Positions 1 through 8,730 of a DNA stretch of 64,000 bases are shown piece after piece. A program made the position numbers and the translations under genes. Each line of letters starts with the position of its first letter. The first letter of the stretch is position 1. The notes beneath the pieces were generated by a model, which searched no databases, was not told the DNA's origin, and saw only the letters and a list, made by a program, of their open reading frames with translations. The stretch comes from Corallincola holothuriorum (GTDB taxonomy: Bacteria; Pseudomonadota; Gammaproteobacteria; Enterobacterales; Neiellaceae): contig NZ_QPID01000012.1 of the NCBI RefSeq assembly GCF_003336225.1, positions 62,001 through 126,000 of the forward strand, in the 5' to 3' direction.

Positions 1-765
1 ACCCGCCTGCTTGGGCGGGGTGTCGGCACTGAGCAGTTAGAACAGGCGCTACAACGCCACTTCCCTGAGCATCCCTGTATCCGTATCGACCGCGACAGCA
101 CCCGACGGAAAGGCGCACTGGATGCATTTCTTGGTCAGATAAAGCGCGGCGAAGCAAAACTATTACTCGGCACCCAGATGTTAGCCAAAGGGCATCACTT
201 TCCGGAGGTGACACTGGTGGTCATTATGGATGTGGATGGGGCCTTATTTAGTGCAGATTTTCGTGCACCAGAGCGTCTGGGGCAGTTGATCACCCAGGTG
301 GCAGGACGCGCAGGACGCGCTGGCAAGCAAGGTACTTTAGTAATGCAAACCCATCACCCCGAGCATATTCTGTTACAGGATCTGCTGCAGAATGGTTATG
401 GTCACTTTGCTCGTACCGCACTGAGTGAACGAAAACAGGCGCAACTGCCACCATTTCGCCATTTGGCGCTGTTTCGGGCGGAAAGCCATCGCTCAGAAGA
501 TGCTGAAGCATTTTTAATGCAACTCTCAGCATTGTTGCAACAGAAGCTCATAGAATCGGCCATCGAACTCGGTGCGGTGCTCGGCCCGATGCCGGCACCG
601 ATGGAGCGAAAAGCAGGGCGGTTTCGTTGGCAACTGCTACTGGAGTCTGCCGAACGTAAGACTCTGCACCAGTGGCTGCACGGGATCTTAGTTCAGGCCG
701 AAAAACTACCGATCAGTCGCAAGATCCGCTGGTCATTAGATATTGACCCACAAGATCTTAGCTAA
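1..765 (+). CDS. priA: Primosomal protein N' (PriA helicase), C-terminal part
   Basis: This is the C-terminal 254 codons of PriA, the superfamily 2 DNA helicase that recognises stalled forks and restarts replication by loading DnaB. The frame is open from base 1, so the gene begins outside the window. Visible motifs are GTQMLAKGHHFPEV (helicase motif V region), LDVDGALFSADFRA-like sequence as MDVDGALFSADFRAPER, and QVAGRAGRAGKQG (motif VI). The THHPEH segment after it is also typical of PriA. The zinc-binding cysteines and Walker motifs lie upstream of the window. The gene ends 3 bases before the convergent ankyrin-repeat gene. The motif match leaves little doubt about identity. Confidence 0.95.
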   Translation, partial: TRLLGRGVGTEQLEQALQRHFPEHPCIRIDRDSTRRKGALDAFLGQIKRGEAKLLLGTQMLAKGHHFPEVTLVVIMDVDGALFSADFRAPERLGQLITQVAGRAGRAGKQGTLVMQTHHPEHILLQDLLQNGYGHFARTALSERKQAQLPPFRHLALFRAESHRSEDAEAFLMQLSALLQQKLIESAIELGAVLGPMPAPMERKAGRFRWQLLLESAERKTLHQWLHGILVQAEKLPISRKIRWSLDIDPQDLS

Positions 766-768
766 GTA

Positions 769-1995
769 CTACAGCACACTCTGGATAAGCAGGTGTGCCG
801 TATCGGTGCTGGTATAATGGCGGATGGCCTGCTGATATTCAGCCGCACCCATCTCTTCCTGAGTCAGTTTTGCACCGTGAGTGATGAGTGTTTTCGCAAC
901 CTCCTCTTTAACCCCAAGCTGTAGCGCCTGTGCCAACACACTGTCACCGGCTTGATTAACCAAGTTCAAGTCAGCGCCGTGGCGGATTAAGATCGCCAAC
1001 GACGCGGCACTGGGATTATGTTCTAACAGATACATTACGGGAGTTGCACCATAAGCATCGCGGTGATTAATCGCACAGTGACTGGCCAATAGATTCAACA
1101 GTGGCCGAGATTGGCTACCGATAGCATGAAACAGGGCAGTTTGCCGCTGATTGTCAATCACATCAGGTGAAGCTCCGCTGCGCAGCAAAATACCAACTAA
1201 GCTAACATCGTCCGCCTCTGTGGCGTACATCAATACCGTATAGCCATAACGATCTTTACGATCTAAAGAGACGCCATGTAGGCGTAATCGCTGCAGATCC
1301 CACTCAAACAGGCGGCCTTCATGATAAGCATGAAAAATCGCATCATCACCATAATAGTGGTCAACACGCTGACTGATTAGCGTCAATATGCAGCTCCAGA
1401 CCAGTAGCGATAACACAATGAAACTGCCGGTACGAAACGGTTGCCACCAGCGCCGTTGTATTTTCCATATGCGAGTGCCCATCGGTTGCGCAAGGTTTAG
1501 CCGCAGCGTCACCAGCGATAACATGACAGCTAAGGCCACTAACATCAGTGTCGGCCAAAACAGTGGCACAATCACCTGATAACCAGCCAAAACAGAAACA
1601 ATGATTGCTAACACAGGGTTTAACGCCGCATGCCACCATGCTCTGGGTTTGCTGGAGTTAACCAAAGTGCCGCCGAGGTATTGCTGCAGCAGCGCAAACA
1701 GCTGCTCGTGTTGTTCCTGGGTGAAGGTTTCCAAACGCGTTTGCTTGAGGTGATTGCTGCTGCCATGGGATATCTCGATGCCCAGATCTCCCTCGCGCTC
1801 TTTTAACTGCGCAATTTGTCGATAGCGCACCATACACGCACTATCGCCCAACCAGCGGAAAGCATCAGAAGAGGAGTAGAGTCGGTCAGGTTTGGAGCTG
1901 TTCTCAGGTTGAGCGCCATATACCAGCTCATTGGCAAAAAACAGACAGATCAAGCGACCGCTTGATCCTGATATTTCTATTTGTTGGCACGTCAT
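769..1995 (-). CDS. Membrane protein with C-terminal ankyrin repeats
   Basis: A 408-residue protein with no enzyme signature I recognise. Residues 1-115 look soluble. About 122-168 and 190-208 are hydrophobic and predict two or three membrane segments. From about residue 240 to 400 there are four ankyrin-like repeats, recognisable from phrases such as DRYGYTVLMYATE, LLRSGASPDVIDNQ, HRDAYGATPVMYLLE and LIRHGADLNLVNQAGDS. Ankyrin repeats mediate protein-protein contacts, so a membrane-anchored scaffold or sensor is possible, but that is inference. It converges on priA with almost no gap. The start has no strong ribosome-binding site that I can see, so the N-terminus is uncertain. Confidence 0.75.
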   Translation of the reverse strand: MTCQQIEISGSSGRLICLFFANELVYGAQPENSSKPDRLYSSSDAFRWLGDSACMVRYRQIAQLKEREGDLGIEISHGSSNHLKQTRLETFTQEQHEQLFALLQQYLGGTLVNSSKPRAWWHAALNPVLAIIVSVLAGYQVIVPLFWPTLMLVALAVMLSLVTLRLNLAQPMGTRIWKIQRRWWQPFRTGSFIVLSLLVWSCILTLISQRVDHYYGDDAIFHAYHEGRLFEWDLQRLRLHGVSLDRKDRYGYTVLMYATEADDVSLVGILLRSGASPDVIDNQRQTALFHAIGSQSRPLLNLLASHCAINHRDAYGATPVMYLLEHNPSAASLAILIRHGADLNLVNQAGDSVLAQALQLGVKEEVAKTLITHGAKLTQEEMGAAEYQQAIRHYTSTDTAHLLIQSVL

Positions 1996-2061
1996 CCCTA
2001 CGTTTCGCCCCTAGGGCATCCCTTTTACATCCTTCAGAGGCAGGTATATTAGCATGAAATA

Positions 2062-2088
2062 TAGCCAGGGCGAAAAATGCCCTGGCTA
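2062..2088 (-). terminator. Hairpin downstream of the sigma/anti-sigma genes
   Basis: A perfect 10-base stem (TAGCCAGGGC paired with GCCCTGGCTA) with a 7-base A-rich loop lies just past the chrR stop on its coding strand. The tract after it is AT-rich but not a clean T run, so it is a probable terminator rather than a textbook one. Confidence 0.55.
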
Positions 2089-2122
2089 GTTGGTCCTTGT
2101 CGTAGAGAGGCCTCGGAACAAA

Positions 2123-2818
2123 CTACTGCATAAAACGTGCAAACGGGTTCAGGAGGCGACTTAAACCGGAAGTAAAATGCAATGGTGCTTCAACCACCGC
2201 AAAACAGAGACAATCTTCGCCCATAGCGGTGCGTGGCGTGTGCTTATGCTGACCATCACAACGAATAAAATCACCCGCTTGATAATGCCCCTCTTCATCA
2301 CTAAACGAACCATCCAACACCAGTGTCCACTCCACGCCCTTGTGGGTATGTTCAGGTATCTGACCATCGGCATCAATATGGATAAAGCTGGCACTGACAT
2401 TCTCTTCCAGCGCCAATGACGAGCGCGATAATTTACCCATCTGTCGCCAACGTCCGGCCTGTGCGCTAAACCGTTGTAACGCCCGTGGCAAGTAAAATTC
2501 TTTGTCACCTAACAGTAATGGTGTCGGCGCGCTTTCCCAATTGGTCTCAATAGCAGCGGGGTCAGCACGGGTTATCTGGTCAAACATGGCGGCAAATTCA
2601 GGCATGGTCGTCAAATCTTGCTCTGCTACGGTCTCGTCGCTGACCTCTTTGAATTGCCATTGCTGCGCCAGTTCAGCTTCCGCCACATCAAGGGCACGCT
2701 GACAGTGAGGGCACATATCCACATGAGCGGAGACAGCCAAGGAGAGCGCTGGCGACAGATCGCCATCAGCAAATTGCTGCAACAACTGACTTGTTGGATG
2801 GTGATTAATTGGTTTCAT
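2123..2818 (-). CDS. chrR: ChrR-type zinc-binding cupin anti-sigma factor
   Basis: A 231-residue anti-sigma factor of the ChrR family, which holds its partner ECF sigma factor inactive until a stress such as singlet oxygen is sensed. The N-terminal zinc anti-sigma domain has H6, H32, C36 and C39 (motif HVDMCPHC), the same pattern as the zinc ligands of Rhodobacter sphaeroides ChrR. The C-terminal half is a cupin with the metal-ligand pattern H-x-H-x3-E in PEHTHKGVEWTLV and a later histidine in DGQHKHTP. The gene overlaps the end of the sigma factor gene by 14 bases, which suggests translational coupling and matched dosage. The true inducing signal is not shown by the sequence. Confidence 0.93.
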   Translation of the reverse strand: MKPINHHPTSQLLQQFADGDLSPALSLAVSAHVDMCPHCQRALDVAEAELAQQWQFKEVSDETVAEQDLTTMPEFAAMFDQITRADPAAIETNWESAPTPLLLGDKEFYLPRALQRFSAQAGRWRQMGKLSRSSLALEENVSASFIHIDADGQIPEHTHKGVEWTLVLDGSFSDEEGHYQAGDFIRCDGQHKHTPRTAMGEDCLCFAVVEAPLHFTSGLSRLLNPFARFMQ

Positions 2819-3458
2819 TTGTCATGCACTCCCGTAACTTCTGTACAGCTAACCGCAGTCTTGATTTCACTGTGCCGAGGGGTATTTCTAACTCTTCGGC
2901 CACTTGCTGCTGCGGCTTGTCTTCAAGATATACCTTGCGCACCACCTCCATTTGGGTCTCGCTAAGTACATCATAAAATTTATCTATCTGTTTCTGCATC
3001 AGCAGGTGTTCAGGCAATAACCTATCGTCATCGGGCTCACGATCCGATAACACAGGCCAAAGATCTTCTGCACACACTTCATCGCCACGACTGCCTTTTT
3101 TACGCATCATGTCGTAACTCAAATTTCGCGCTATGGTAAATATCCAGGTGCTAGGTGCACCTTTTTCTGGATGATACAGGTGGGCTTTTTGCCATACATT
3201 GAGCAGGGTTTCCTGTACCAGCTCCATCGCTTGCGCTTCCTGGCCAAACTGCTTCATACCAAAGGCTTTCAAGCGTGGTGCAAAATAGGCGAATAAGCTG
3301 GCATAAGCACGCTTATCACGGTCGGTTGCCACACTAACTAACACCGGCCGCCAATCTGTTTTCTCTACCGCTTGTTTATTCAACGAGCCACTTCCAGCTT
3401 TAGCTACATAAGTGCTGTTAGTATAACGGCTGTTTTCACTGGGTCTAAGCGCGCTCAT
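2805..3458 (-). CDS. ECF RNA polymerase sigma factor, partner of ChrR
   Basis: A 217-residue sigma-70 family factor of the extracytoplasmic-function type. Region 2 covers about residues 50-125, with the -10 recognition helix ending in TWIFTIARNLSYDMMRKK. Region 4 covers about 155-212, with the helix-turn-helix IPLGTVKSRLRLAVQKLRE. Regions 1.1 and 3 are absent, as expected. An AGGAG sequence sits about 5 bases before the ATG, supporting this start, although it leaves an unusual 45-residue N-terminal extension. It is cotranscribed with chrR and lies 69 bases downstream of the DUF4397 lipoprotein gene on the same strand. It belongs with the RpoE/ChrR (ECF11-like) group. No photolyase or cyclopropane-fatty-acid synthase gene, common members of that regulon, is nearby. 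Confidence 0.92.
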   Translation of the reverse strand: MSALRPSENSRYTNSTYVAKAGSGSLNKQAVEKTDWRPVLVSVATDRDKRAYASLFAYFAPRLKAFGMKQFGQEAQAMELVQETLLNVWQKAHLYHPEKGAPSTWIFTIARNLSYDMMRKKGSRGDEVCAEDLWPVLSDREPDDDRLLPEHLLMQKQIDKFYDVLSETQMEVVRKVYLEDKPQQQVAEELEIPLGTVKSRLRLAVQKLRECMTNETN

Positions 3459-3527
3459 CTTAACTCCTATTTGTGACAGTTAAGCCAGTCATCAGAACCG
3501 GCTCAACTGCCACTGATAACGCTTTAT

Positions 3528-6290
3528 CTATTCGGGAACAGCGATGCCATCGACATCAATCACGGTAAACCCGCTCATTCCGTCATCTATCGCTACTACC
3601 GTATATACGCCACCAAGGTCAGCTTGGATCATTACTGGGCCAATTGCCGCAGTTAACGTGTCTGCAACCGCGACAAACACATAACCACCAGTGTCCGCAT
3701 TAACGCTCAGACTGGCTGTTTCCATGTAATCAAGATCTTCCACTAACAACGCATCACCGGCATCTAACGTCGCATCCGCACTGAGGTAGATATCTACCAC
3801 GGGTGCCGCGGTCGCCGCATGGGCAAAGCGGATCATCGCTTCAGTCGCGATACTGCGTGGCATATCAACCAGCGGCCACAATGCCAACGGCTTCTCGTCA
3901 GAGCCATCACCGATTGCCAGTACCGAATAGCTATAACTGGCCATCAGGTCTACGTCAGCGGTTATCACTGGCATACTGTTGTCCGCGGCATCGCTCGCAG
4001 TCACATCGAGGGTATGCATGCCAGCAGCTAATGGTACGTAACCTGTGGTTGCCTGAAAGGCGAAATCATCCACCGCCAGCGCATCATCCACATACACATC
4101 CACCAACGGTGCTGCCGCAACGGTATGGATCACATTGACATCCGCACCTGTGTCTTTGTCATACACAATCGCCGCATCATTGCCCTCTTCATCGACGGTG
4201 CCATCCAACACTTCCAGTGCAACCAGTTTATCGCCAGCATCGGTGTTCTGAATTGCCGTGATAAACAGATCACTACCACCGGCCAAAGCCAAGGTTCCCG
4301 AGTCGTAGACCACCGTCAGATCATCTGCAGGGGTAATACGAATTTGGTAATCACCGGTTGGCACTGTCACTGGCGACATGGTGTACTCAGCAAAAGCCAA
4401 GGTAGTCAGTACCGTGTCAGCCGATAACGTGGCGTCAGGGGCGGTGACATGGATATCGACTTGCGGTGCATTGGGCGCGCCGTGCAGGATCTGCACCCGC
4501 ACCTTATCGGCCGCTAACGCACGGGTAGGTGAAGCAACAATACTTGGCGCAAACGCCGTCGCTGTTTCCATACCCAGCTCAGCGGCATAACCGATAGCAG
4601 ACACGTTGTAGGTGTAACCAGCCATCAGATCCAGCGAGGTTTCAGGCAATACCGTGGCGAGGAAATCGCCATCGGCATCTAGCGCGTCAATTTGCACGGT
4701 ATGGGCACCGGCAGGCAGTTCAATCAAACCAGAAGCGACTTTGTAATCAACCCCTTCCAGCGCGACGGCACCATCCACTAATACATTGACGGCTGGCGCA
4801 TCCGGTGACGCGTGGGATACGCGAACTAACGGATCGCCGGGGGCGATCATCAGGTCATCAAGACCAATCAAACCCACATCGATACCTTCGATAGCCACAC
4901 CGGTTTCATTCATCGGATCAGTCACGGCCGCGGCGGTATAAACCTTGCCCGCCATCAGATCCAGCGCCAAAGGTCCTAATGCAATGGTGTCCATGTCACC
5001 GGTAGGGGTCACCATCAGGTAATACATGCCCGGTACCACTGAGATATTGCCAGAATCACCCAAGTAAGGGATGTCTGCCAGAACCGTGTCCTCAGCATCA
5101 ATCATATCGTCGGCACTGAGATAGATATCGACATTACCGGCTTCTGGGCTGATATGCAGGACACGCAGTTTCGACTCAGTCGCTACGGCTCGATCATCAA
5201 TCACGATGGGCCAAAGCGCCGGATTCACATCACCAGGGCCTTGCGGTATAGCAAAGACGTTATAACGGGAGCCGCCTGCCAGCATCACCCCTTCAGCAGA
5301 GATCGCCACATCCATGGTGCCGGTTAATGCAACATCAAAATCATAACTGGCGGCAGGCAGTTCAAGGTAGCCTTCCATCGGTGTGGTGCTAGGGAACATC
5401 AGGTTATAAAGCGGGCTACCCATCTCAGGTGCGGTACCGTTAACCCAAACATCAACCCCACCGACATTATTGATCGCATGGGTAATCCGGACTTCTGCCG
5501 CCAAATTGGCATCGGCAACCACGCCAGCATCATTGCCGTTTTCATCCGCAGTGCCATCCATCACCAGTAAATTGACGGGAGCAGCACCAGCACCGGTGTT
5601 CGAAGTGGCAGTGATAAACAGGTCACCTCCAGCAGACAGATCTAACGGGCCGGAGTCGTAAGCGACGACACTGGCATCATCAGGGTCGGTAAGACGCACG
5701 CGATAAACTGCAGGCGCCACCATCACCGGATCCATAGTGAAGTCACCGTAATCGAGCTCAGTCAGTTCGGTCGCATCGGACAATTCATCATCAGGTCCAG
5801 TCACATGCACACCCACCAAGCCAACATCCGGCGCACCATGCAGCACTTGCAAACGCAGCATGGTTTCATCGTAGATGCCGTCTCTGGGCACAATCACTGG
5901 TTGGAAGGTGGTGCTATCAAGCGCTGTCGGCTCTAGCAGACCCGCCGCGTAACCCACTGCGACGATGTTGTATTGCAGCAACGCGTCAACGCTGACATCA
6001 CCTTGAAATACATCGACATTGCCGCCAGGGACAATTGCTTCAACACGAATGTCGTAAGTGCCTTCTGGTAAAGCTAAGAATGCGGAAGCCTGCTGGTAGC
6101 TGACATCTGCCAACACCTGAGCATCATCCACATATACGTTTACGTTAGGGGCGTCTGGAGAGGCATGTACGACTCGAACAAATGCTTCTCCATCTGGAAC
6201 AATAATTTCTTCGTCATCATCGTCATCACTACAGCCGGAAATCAATGCTGACGAAATAAGTAGGGCTAATACAGATTTAGTAAGTTTCAT
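3528..6290 (-). CDS. Large DUF4397-repeat lipoprotein, duplicated four-module block
   Basis: A 920-residue secreted lipoprotein. The chosen ATG gives a normal signal peptide ending in the lipobox ISGC followed by an acidic DDDDDEE stretch, and has GGAG about 9 bases upstream. An in-frame ATG 21 bases earlier is possible but would leave almost no leader behind the candidate promoter. The mature protein contains eight DUF4397-like modules, recognisable from strands such as VRVVHASPDAPNVNVYVDD, LHGAPDVGLVGVHV, ITHAINNVGGVDVWV and LHISPEAGNVDIYLSADD. Modules 1-4 (about residues 36-490) are repeated in the same order as modules 5-8 (about 491-920), so the gene arose by duplication of a four-module unit. 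DUF4397 has no established function. Its linkage to an ECF/ChrR pair suggests a stress-responsive surface protein, which is inference. Confidence 0.88.
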   Translation of the reverse strand: MKLTKSVLALLISSALISGCSDDDDDEEIIVPDGEAFVRVVHASPDAPNVNVYVDDAQVLADVSYQQASAFLALPEGTYDIRVEAIVPGGNVDVFQGDVSVDALLQYNIVAVGYAAGLLEPTALDSTTFQPVIVPRDGIYDETMLRLQVLHGAPDVGLVGVHVTGPDDELSDATELTELDYGDFTMDPVMVAPAVYRVRLTDPDDASVVAYDSGPLDLSAGGDLFITATSNTGAGAAPVNLLVMDGTADENGNDAGVVADANLAAEVRITHAINNVGGVDVWVNGTAPEMGSPLYNLMFPSTTPMEGYLELPAASYDFDVALTGTMDVAISAEGVMLAGGSRYNVFAIPQGPGDVNPALWPIVIDDRAVATESKLRVLHISPEAGNVDIYLSADDMIDAEDTVLADIPYLGDSGNISVVPGMYYLMVTPTGDMDTIALGPLALDLMAGKVYTAAAVTDPMNETGVAIEGIDVGLIGLDDLMIAPGDPLVRVSHASPDAPAVNVLVDGAVALEGVDYKVASGLIELPAGAHTVQIDALDADGDFLATVLPETSLDLMAGYTYNVSAIGYAAELGMETATAFAPSIVASPTRALAADKVRVQILHGAPNAPQVDIHVTAPDATLSADTVLTTLAFAEYTMSPVTVPTGDYQIRITPADDLTVVYDSGTLALAGGSDLFITAIQNTDAGDKLVALEVLDGTVDEEGNDAAIVYDKDTGADVNVIHTVAAAPLVDVYVDDALAVDDFAFQATTGYVPLAAGMHTLDVTASDAADNSMPVITADVDLMASYSYSVLAIGDGSDEKPLALWPLVDMPRSIATEAMIRFAHAATAAPVVDIYLSADATLDAGDALLVEDLDYMETASLSVNADTGGYVFVAVADTLTAAIGPVMIQADLGGVYTVVAIDDGMSGFTVIDVDGIAVPE

Positions 6291-6324
6291 TATATTTTTC
6301 TCCATCCTCACGCCGAGGTGAGAA

Positions 6325-6354
6325 TGGTTACGGCGGCAAATTAAAATAAGATCA
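6325..6354 (-). promoter_or_regulatory. Candidate ECF (RpoE/ChrR-type) promoter for the DUF4397 gene
   Basis: Reading the minus strand, TGATCT (6354-6349), an 18-base spacer and TAACCA (6330-6325) precede the lipoprotein gene. The Rhodobacter RpoE/ChrR promoter consensus is TGATCC, 18 bases, TAAGA, so the -35 element, spacer length and first -10 bases agree. A start point about 6-8 bases downstream would give a leader of roughly 28 bases ahead of the ATG at 6290. This is pattern matching by eye. Confidence 0.45.
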
Positions 6355-6432
6355 AAAAATATGCAGTTTACGAAGCGTTTTAACTCGTTGATGTGAAGGG
6401 TGTAATAGCGCCAAGCCAGACAGGATAAAGGG

Positions 6433-7023
6433 TTAAGCAGTTTTTAGTTGCACCGTATCGGTGAGAAACTTTAACGCTGACTGACAGTCACTCTGTTCCA
6501 CCAATAACAATTTATCTTCTGCGGATAACGGCAATAGTTCCAGCCAGCGCTGGCAGATCCAACTGGCATCGTTAGCCATTGGTTGAGGATAGAGTTCCGC
6601 CAAATGATCATAGCGTCGATAAAGCTCACATAGGCCATCAAAGAGATGTTGGGAGGCGTTCGGCAGTTCGCAAGGACGCCAATTAGGCAAGCAGGTGACT
6701 TCACCACGTTTTAAACCGTCATCTTCCATAAACACCCGCTCCAAGCGAAAGCGTTCAACCCCCTCCACTGTGATCCCCAGCAGCCCATCAGCAGTTTGTT
6801 CAAAATCAACCACCTGCACCCGAGTACCGATCGGCAACATATTCACTAGGCTATTTGCGCTGCGTTTCTTCAACATGCAGACACCAAAACCAACATCACT
6901 CTGGCATGCCTCTTTTACCAGCCGAATGTAACGGGACTCAAATATCCGCAACTGCATCTTTCCGCCAGGCAACACATGCGCACTAAGGGGAAAGAGCGGG
7001 AGAGTGTCTTTAACGACAGTCAT
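6433..7023 (-). CDS. LON N-terminal (substrate-binding) domain protein
   Basis: A 196-residue protein that consists only of the domain found at the N-terminus of Lon protease. The opening LPLFPLSAHVLPGGKMQLRIFESRY is the hallmark of this family, followed by GFGVCMLKK and GTRVQVVDFEQTADGLLGITVEG. There is no AAA+ module and no Ser-Lys protease domain, and the length fits the stand-alone family, so it is not a truncated Lon. The role of the stand-alone proteins is unsettled; in Lon the domain binds substrate proteins. It lies between the DUF4397 gene and the exonuclease gene on the same strand, with 121- and 130-base gaps, so it may be transcribed alone. Confidence 0.9.
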   Translation of the reverse strand: MTVVKDTLPLFPLSAHVLPGGKMQLRIFESRYIRLVKEACQSDVGFGVCMLKKRSANSLVNMLPIGTRVQVVDFEQTADGLLGITVEGVERFRLERVFMEDDGLKRGEVTCLPNWRPCELPNASQHLFDGLCELYRRYDHLAELYPQPMANDASWICQRWLELLPLSAEDKLLLVEQSDCQSALKFLTDTVQLKTA

Positions 7024-7153
7024 AACGCCTCATCTGGATGCCGTTGATTAGGCATCATCTACCACTATTACTTGTTGCTTATACGGTAGGAAACAGCGAT
7101 CTGATCGGCATACGCAAAGAATGTTTTAATCTAACGAGTCTCGGTAAGCAGTC

Positions 7154-8575
7154 CTATCCGTCACGGGAGCGGACAAATTCATCTAGCGGTTGCACGGTAA
7201 GCCGCTTACCGCCGCCCAACAGATAACTGCTAAGTAACTTATATCGGTCCAGTTCAAATTCAGTACTGCCAGCATCCAAGCACGCCTGCAGATCAGTGGG
7301 TTGCAACGCTTCTGCTGAATCACAGCTTTGCAGTAACACCCAATGATCAATCAGATGAAAGCTACGCAGATCACTGAAGCTGTCTTCCTCAATCAGCACC
7401 ATCGGCTGCTGCCACGGCCATTGAGTCAGTTTCATGCTGTTTAATGCCAAGCCCAGGCGCAGGTTCCACAACTCGGCGGACTCTTGGCCGCAACAGGGGC
7501 CTTGGCACTCGCCCAGTTGATAGCCAAAACAGGCACCGTCTCCAGCTTCTAGCTGCAGCAGCCGCAAACAGAGACGATGGGATGTGGCAAGTCCGGTCAG
7601 CGCTTTATTCGCCTGATTTTTACTGCGAAAAGTGCCGAAGTAGTCAGCTAAGCAGAGTGGGTCTATCTGCTCGGTGAAGACGATCCTGTGGTAACCACGT
7701 TCATCACTCTGTAATTGCAGACTGACCACTTTTTTAACCGGCTTTAGCTGTCGATTAAAAAAGGGGCGATGTTGTTTTATTTCGTGCAGCTCCTGCAGTA
7801 GCGCCGTTAACTCGCCCGCCGTTTGTGTCCATTCGATATGCCGCACCCGATCTGTCATCTGGTGTCCTTTACTGGTGCTGTGATGGCCGCTGAAATGGCT
7901 ACTCACCCGCTGGTAGAGATTAACGCTCTTACCAACGTAGATAAGTGCCCCGTCATCATCAAAAAAGCGATAGACACCCGGGGCGGCAGGCAGTTGGTCA
8001 AACAGATCCGGCGCTAACCCCGGTGGTAGGCTTGGTCTTTGGGTAAGAATAGCCACCTGCTGCGCCACTTTGTCACAGCCAAGTTCGCTCTGCGCATGAC
8101 GATAAAAAGCCAACATGGCATCGACATCGCCCATCGCCCGATGGCGAGTCACCTGCGGCAACTGATGGCGCTGGATAATAATATCCAGATTGTGCTTGTT
8201 GTGTTGTGGATAGAGGGCTCGGGACAATTTAACCGTACACAGTGCGGTAGCTTGCCAAGGCCGCTTTAAGCGGCGAAATTCATTTTTCAGAAAGCCATAA
8301 TCAAATCTGGAATTGTGGGCAACAAACAGCGCGTCATCAGTCAGCTCCGCGACTTTATCTGCCACGGTGGCAAACAGCGGTGCATCCCGCAGCATCTGGT
8401 CACTAATGCCGGTATAGCGAACGATAAACGGGGACAATGGCTGCTCAGGATCGACCAGGCTAGACCAGCGCTCAACCTCCTGACCATCTTCCGTCACCAC
8501 AATGGCCACTTCGATAATCCGATCACGGGTGGCAACACCGCCAGTAGTTTCCAAATCAACAAACGCCATGCGCAT
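7154..8575 (-). CDS. DnaQ-like 3'-5' exonuclease fused to a GIY-YIG (UvrC/Cho-like) nuclease
   Basis: A 473-residue fusion. Residues 1-175 are a DEDD exonuclease: FVDLETTGG (ExoI, DxE), a central [13 protein letters not shown] (ExoII) and [11 protein letters not shown] (ExoIII with H-x4-D). From about residue 195 there is a GIY-YIG nuclease: [23 protein letters not shown], then [12 protein letters not shown] cysteine-bearing segment [17 protein letters not shown] follows, as in Cho and UvrC. The family is known in gammaproteobacteria and is often labelled a DNA polymerase III epsilon homolog; a repair or damage-processing role is likely. The start was placed at 8575 because GGGGA lies about 10 bases upstream and the exonuclease motif begins at once; a second ATG at 8569 is equally usable. 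It is divergent from argS. Confidence 0.88.
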   Translation of the reverse strand: MRMAFVDLETTGGVATRDRIIEVAIVVTEDGQEVERWSSLVDPEQPLSPFIVRYTGISDQMLRDAPLFATVADKVAELTDDALFVAHNSRFDYGFLKNEFRRLKRPWQATALCTVKLSRALYPQHNKHNLDIIIQRHQLPQVTRHRAMGDVDAMLAFYRHAQSELGCDKVAQQVAILTQRPSLPPGLAPDLFDQLPAAPGVYRFFDDDGALIYVGKSVNLYQRVSSHFSGHHSTSKGHQMTDRVRHIEWTQTAGELTALLQELHEIKQHRPFFNRQLKPVKKVVSLQLQSDERGYHRIVFTEQIDPLCLADYFGTFRSKNQANKALTGLATSHRLCLRLLQLEAGDGACFGYQLGECQGPCCGQESAELWNLRLGLALNSMKLTQWPWQQPMVLIEEDSFSDLRSFHLIDHWVLLQSCDSAEALQPTDLQACLDAGSTEFELDRYKLLSSYLLGGGKRLTVQPLDEFVRSRDG

Positions 8576-8730
8576 TGAATTTATTTCCCCGTAGTGCCGC
8601 AATATCATGGTTTTTTGCAAAGATAATCGACATTATACGTCGAGAAGATCAGATGCGGTTTGTCTGTCACCCATACAAACCATTACAATGCCCTCTTTGC
8701 TCGCTACCAGTCTCAGTCAACAGGTCCAGA

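Noticed and set aside
3459-3527. A second ECF promoter directly in front of the sigma factor gene
   Set aside because: A TGATGA is present, but any 18-base-spaced -10 would overlap the ribosome-binding site, leaving no usable leader.
6433-7023. Truncated Lon protease pseudogene
   Set aside because: Length and ends fit the stand-alone LON-domain family, the frame is intact, and no remains of the AAA+ or protease parts lie downstream.
8575-8730. A 52-residue N-terminal extension of ArgS
   Set aside because: The extension is unlike any ArgS and overlaps the divergent control region of the exonuclease gene. The conserved protein starts at 8731.
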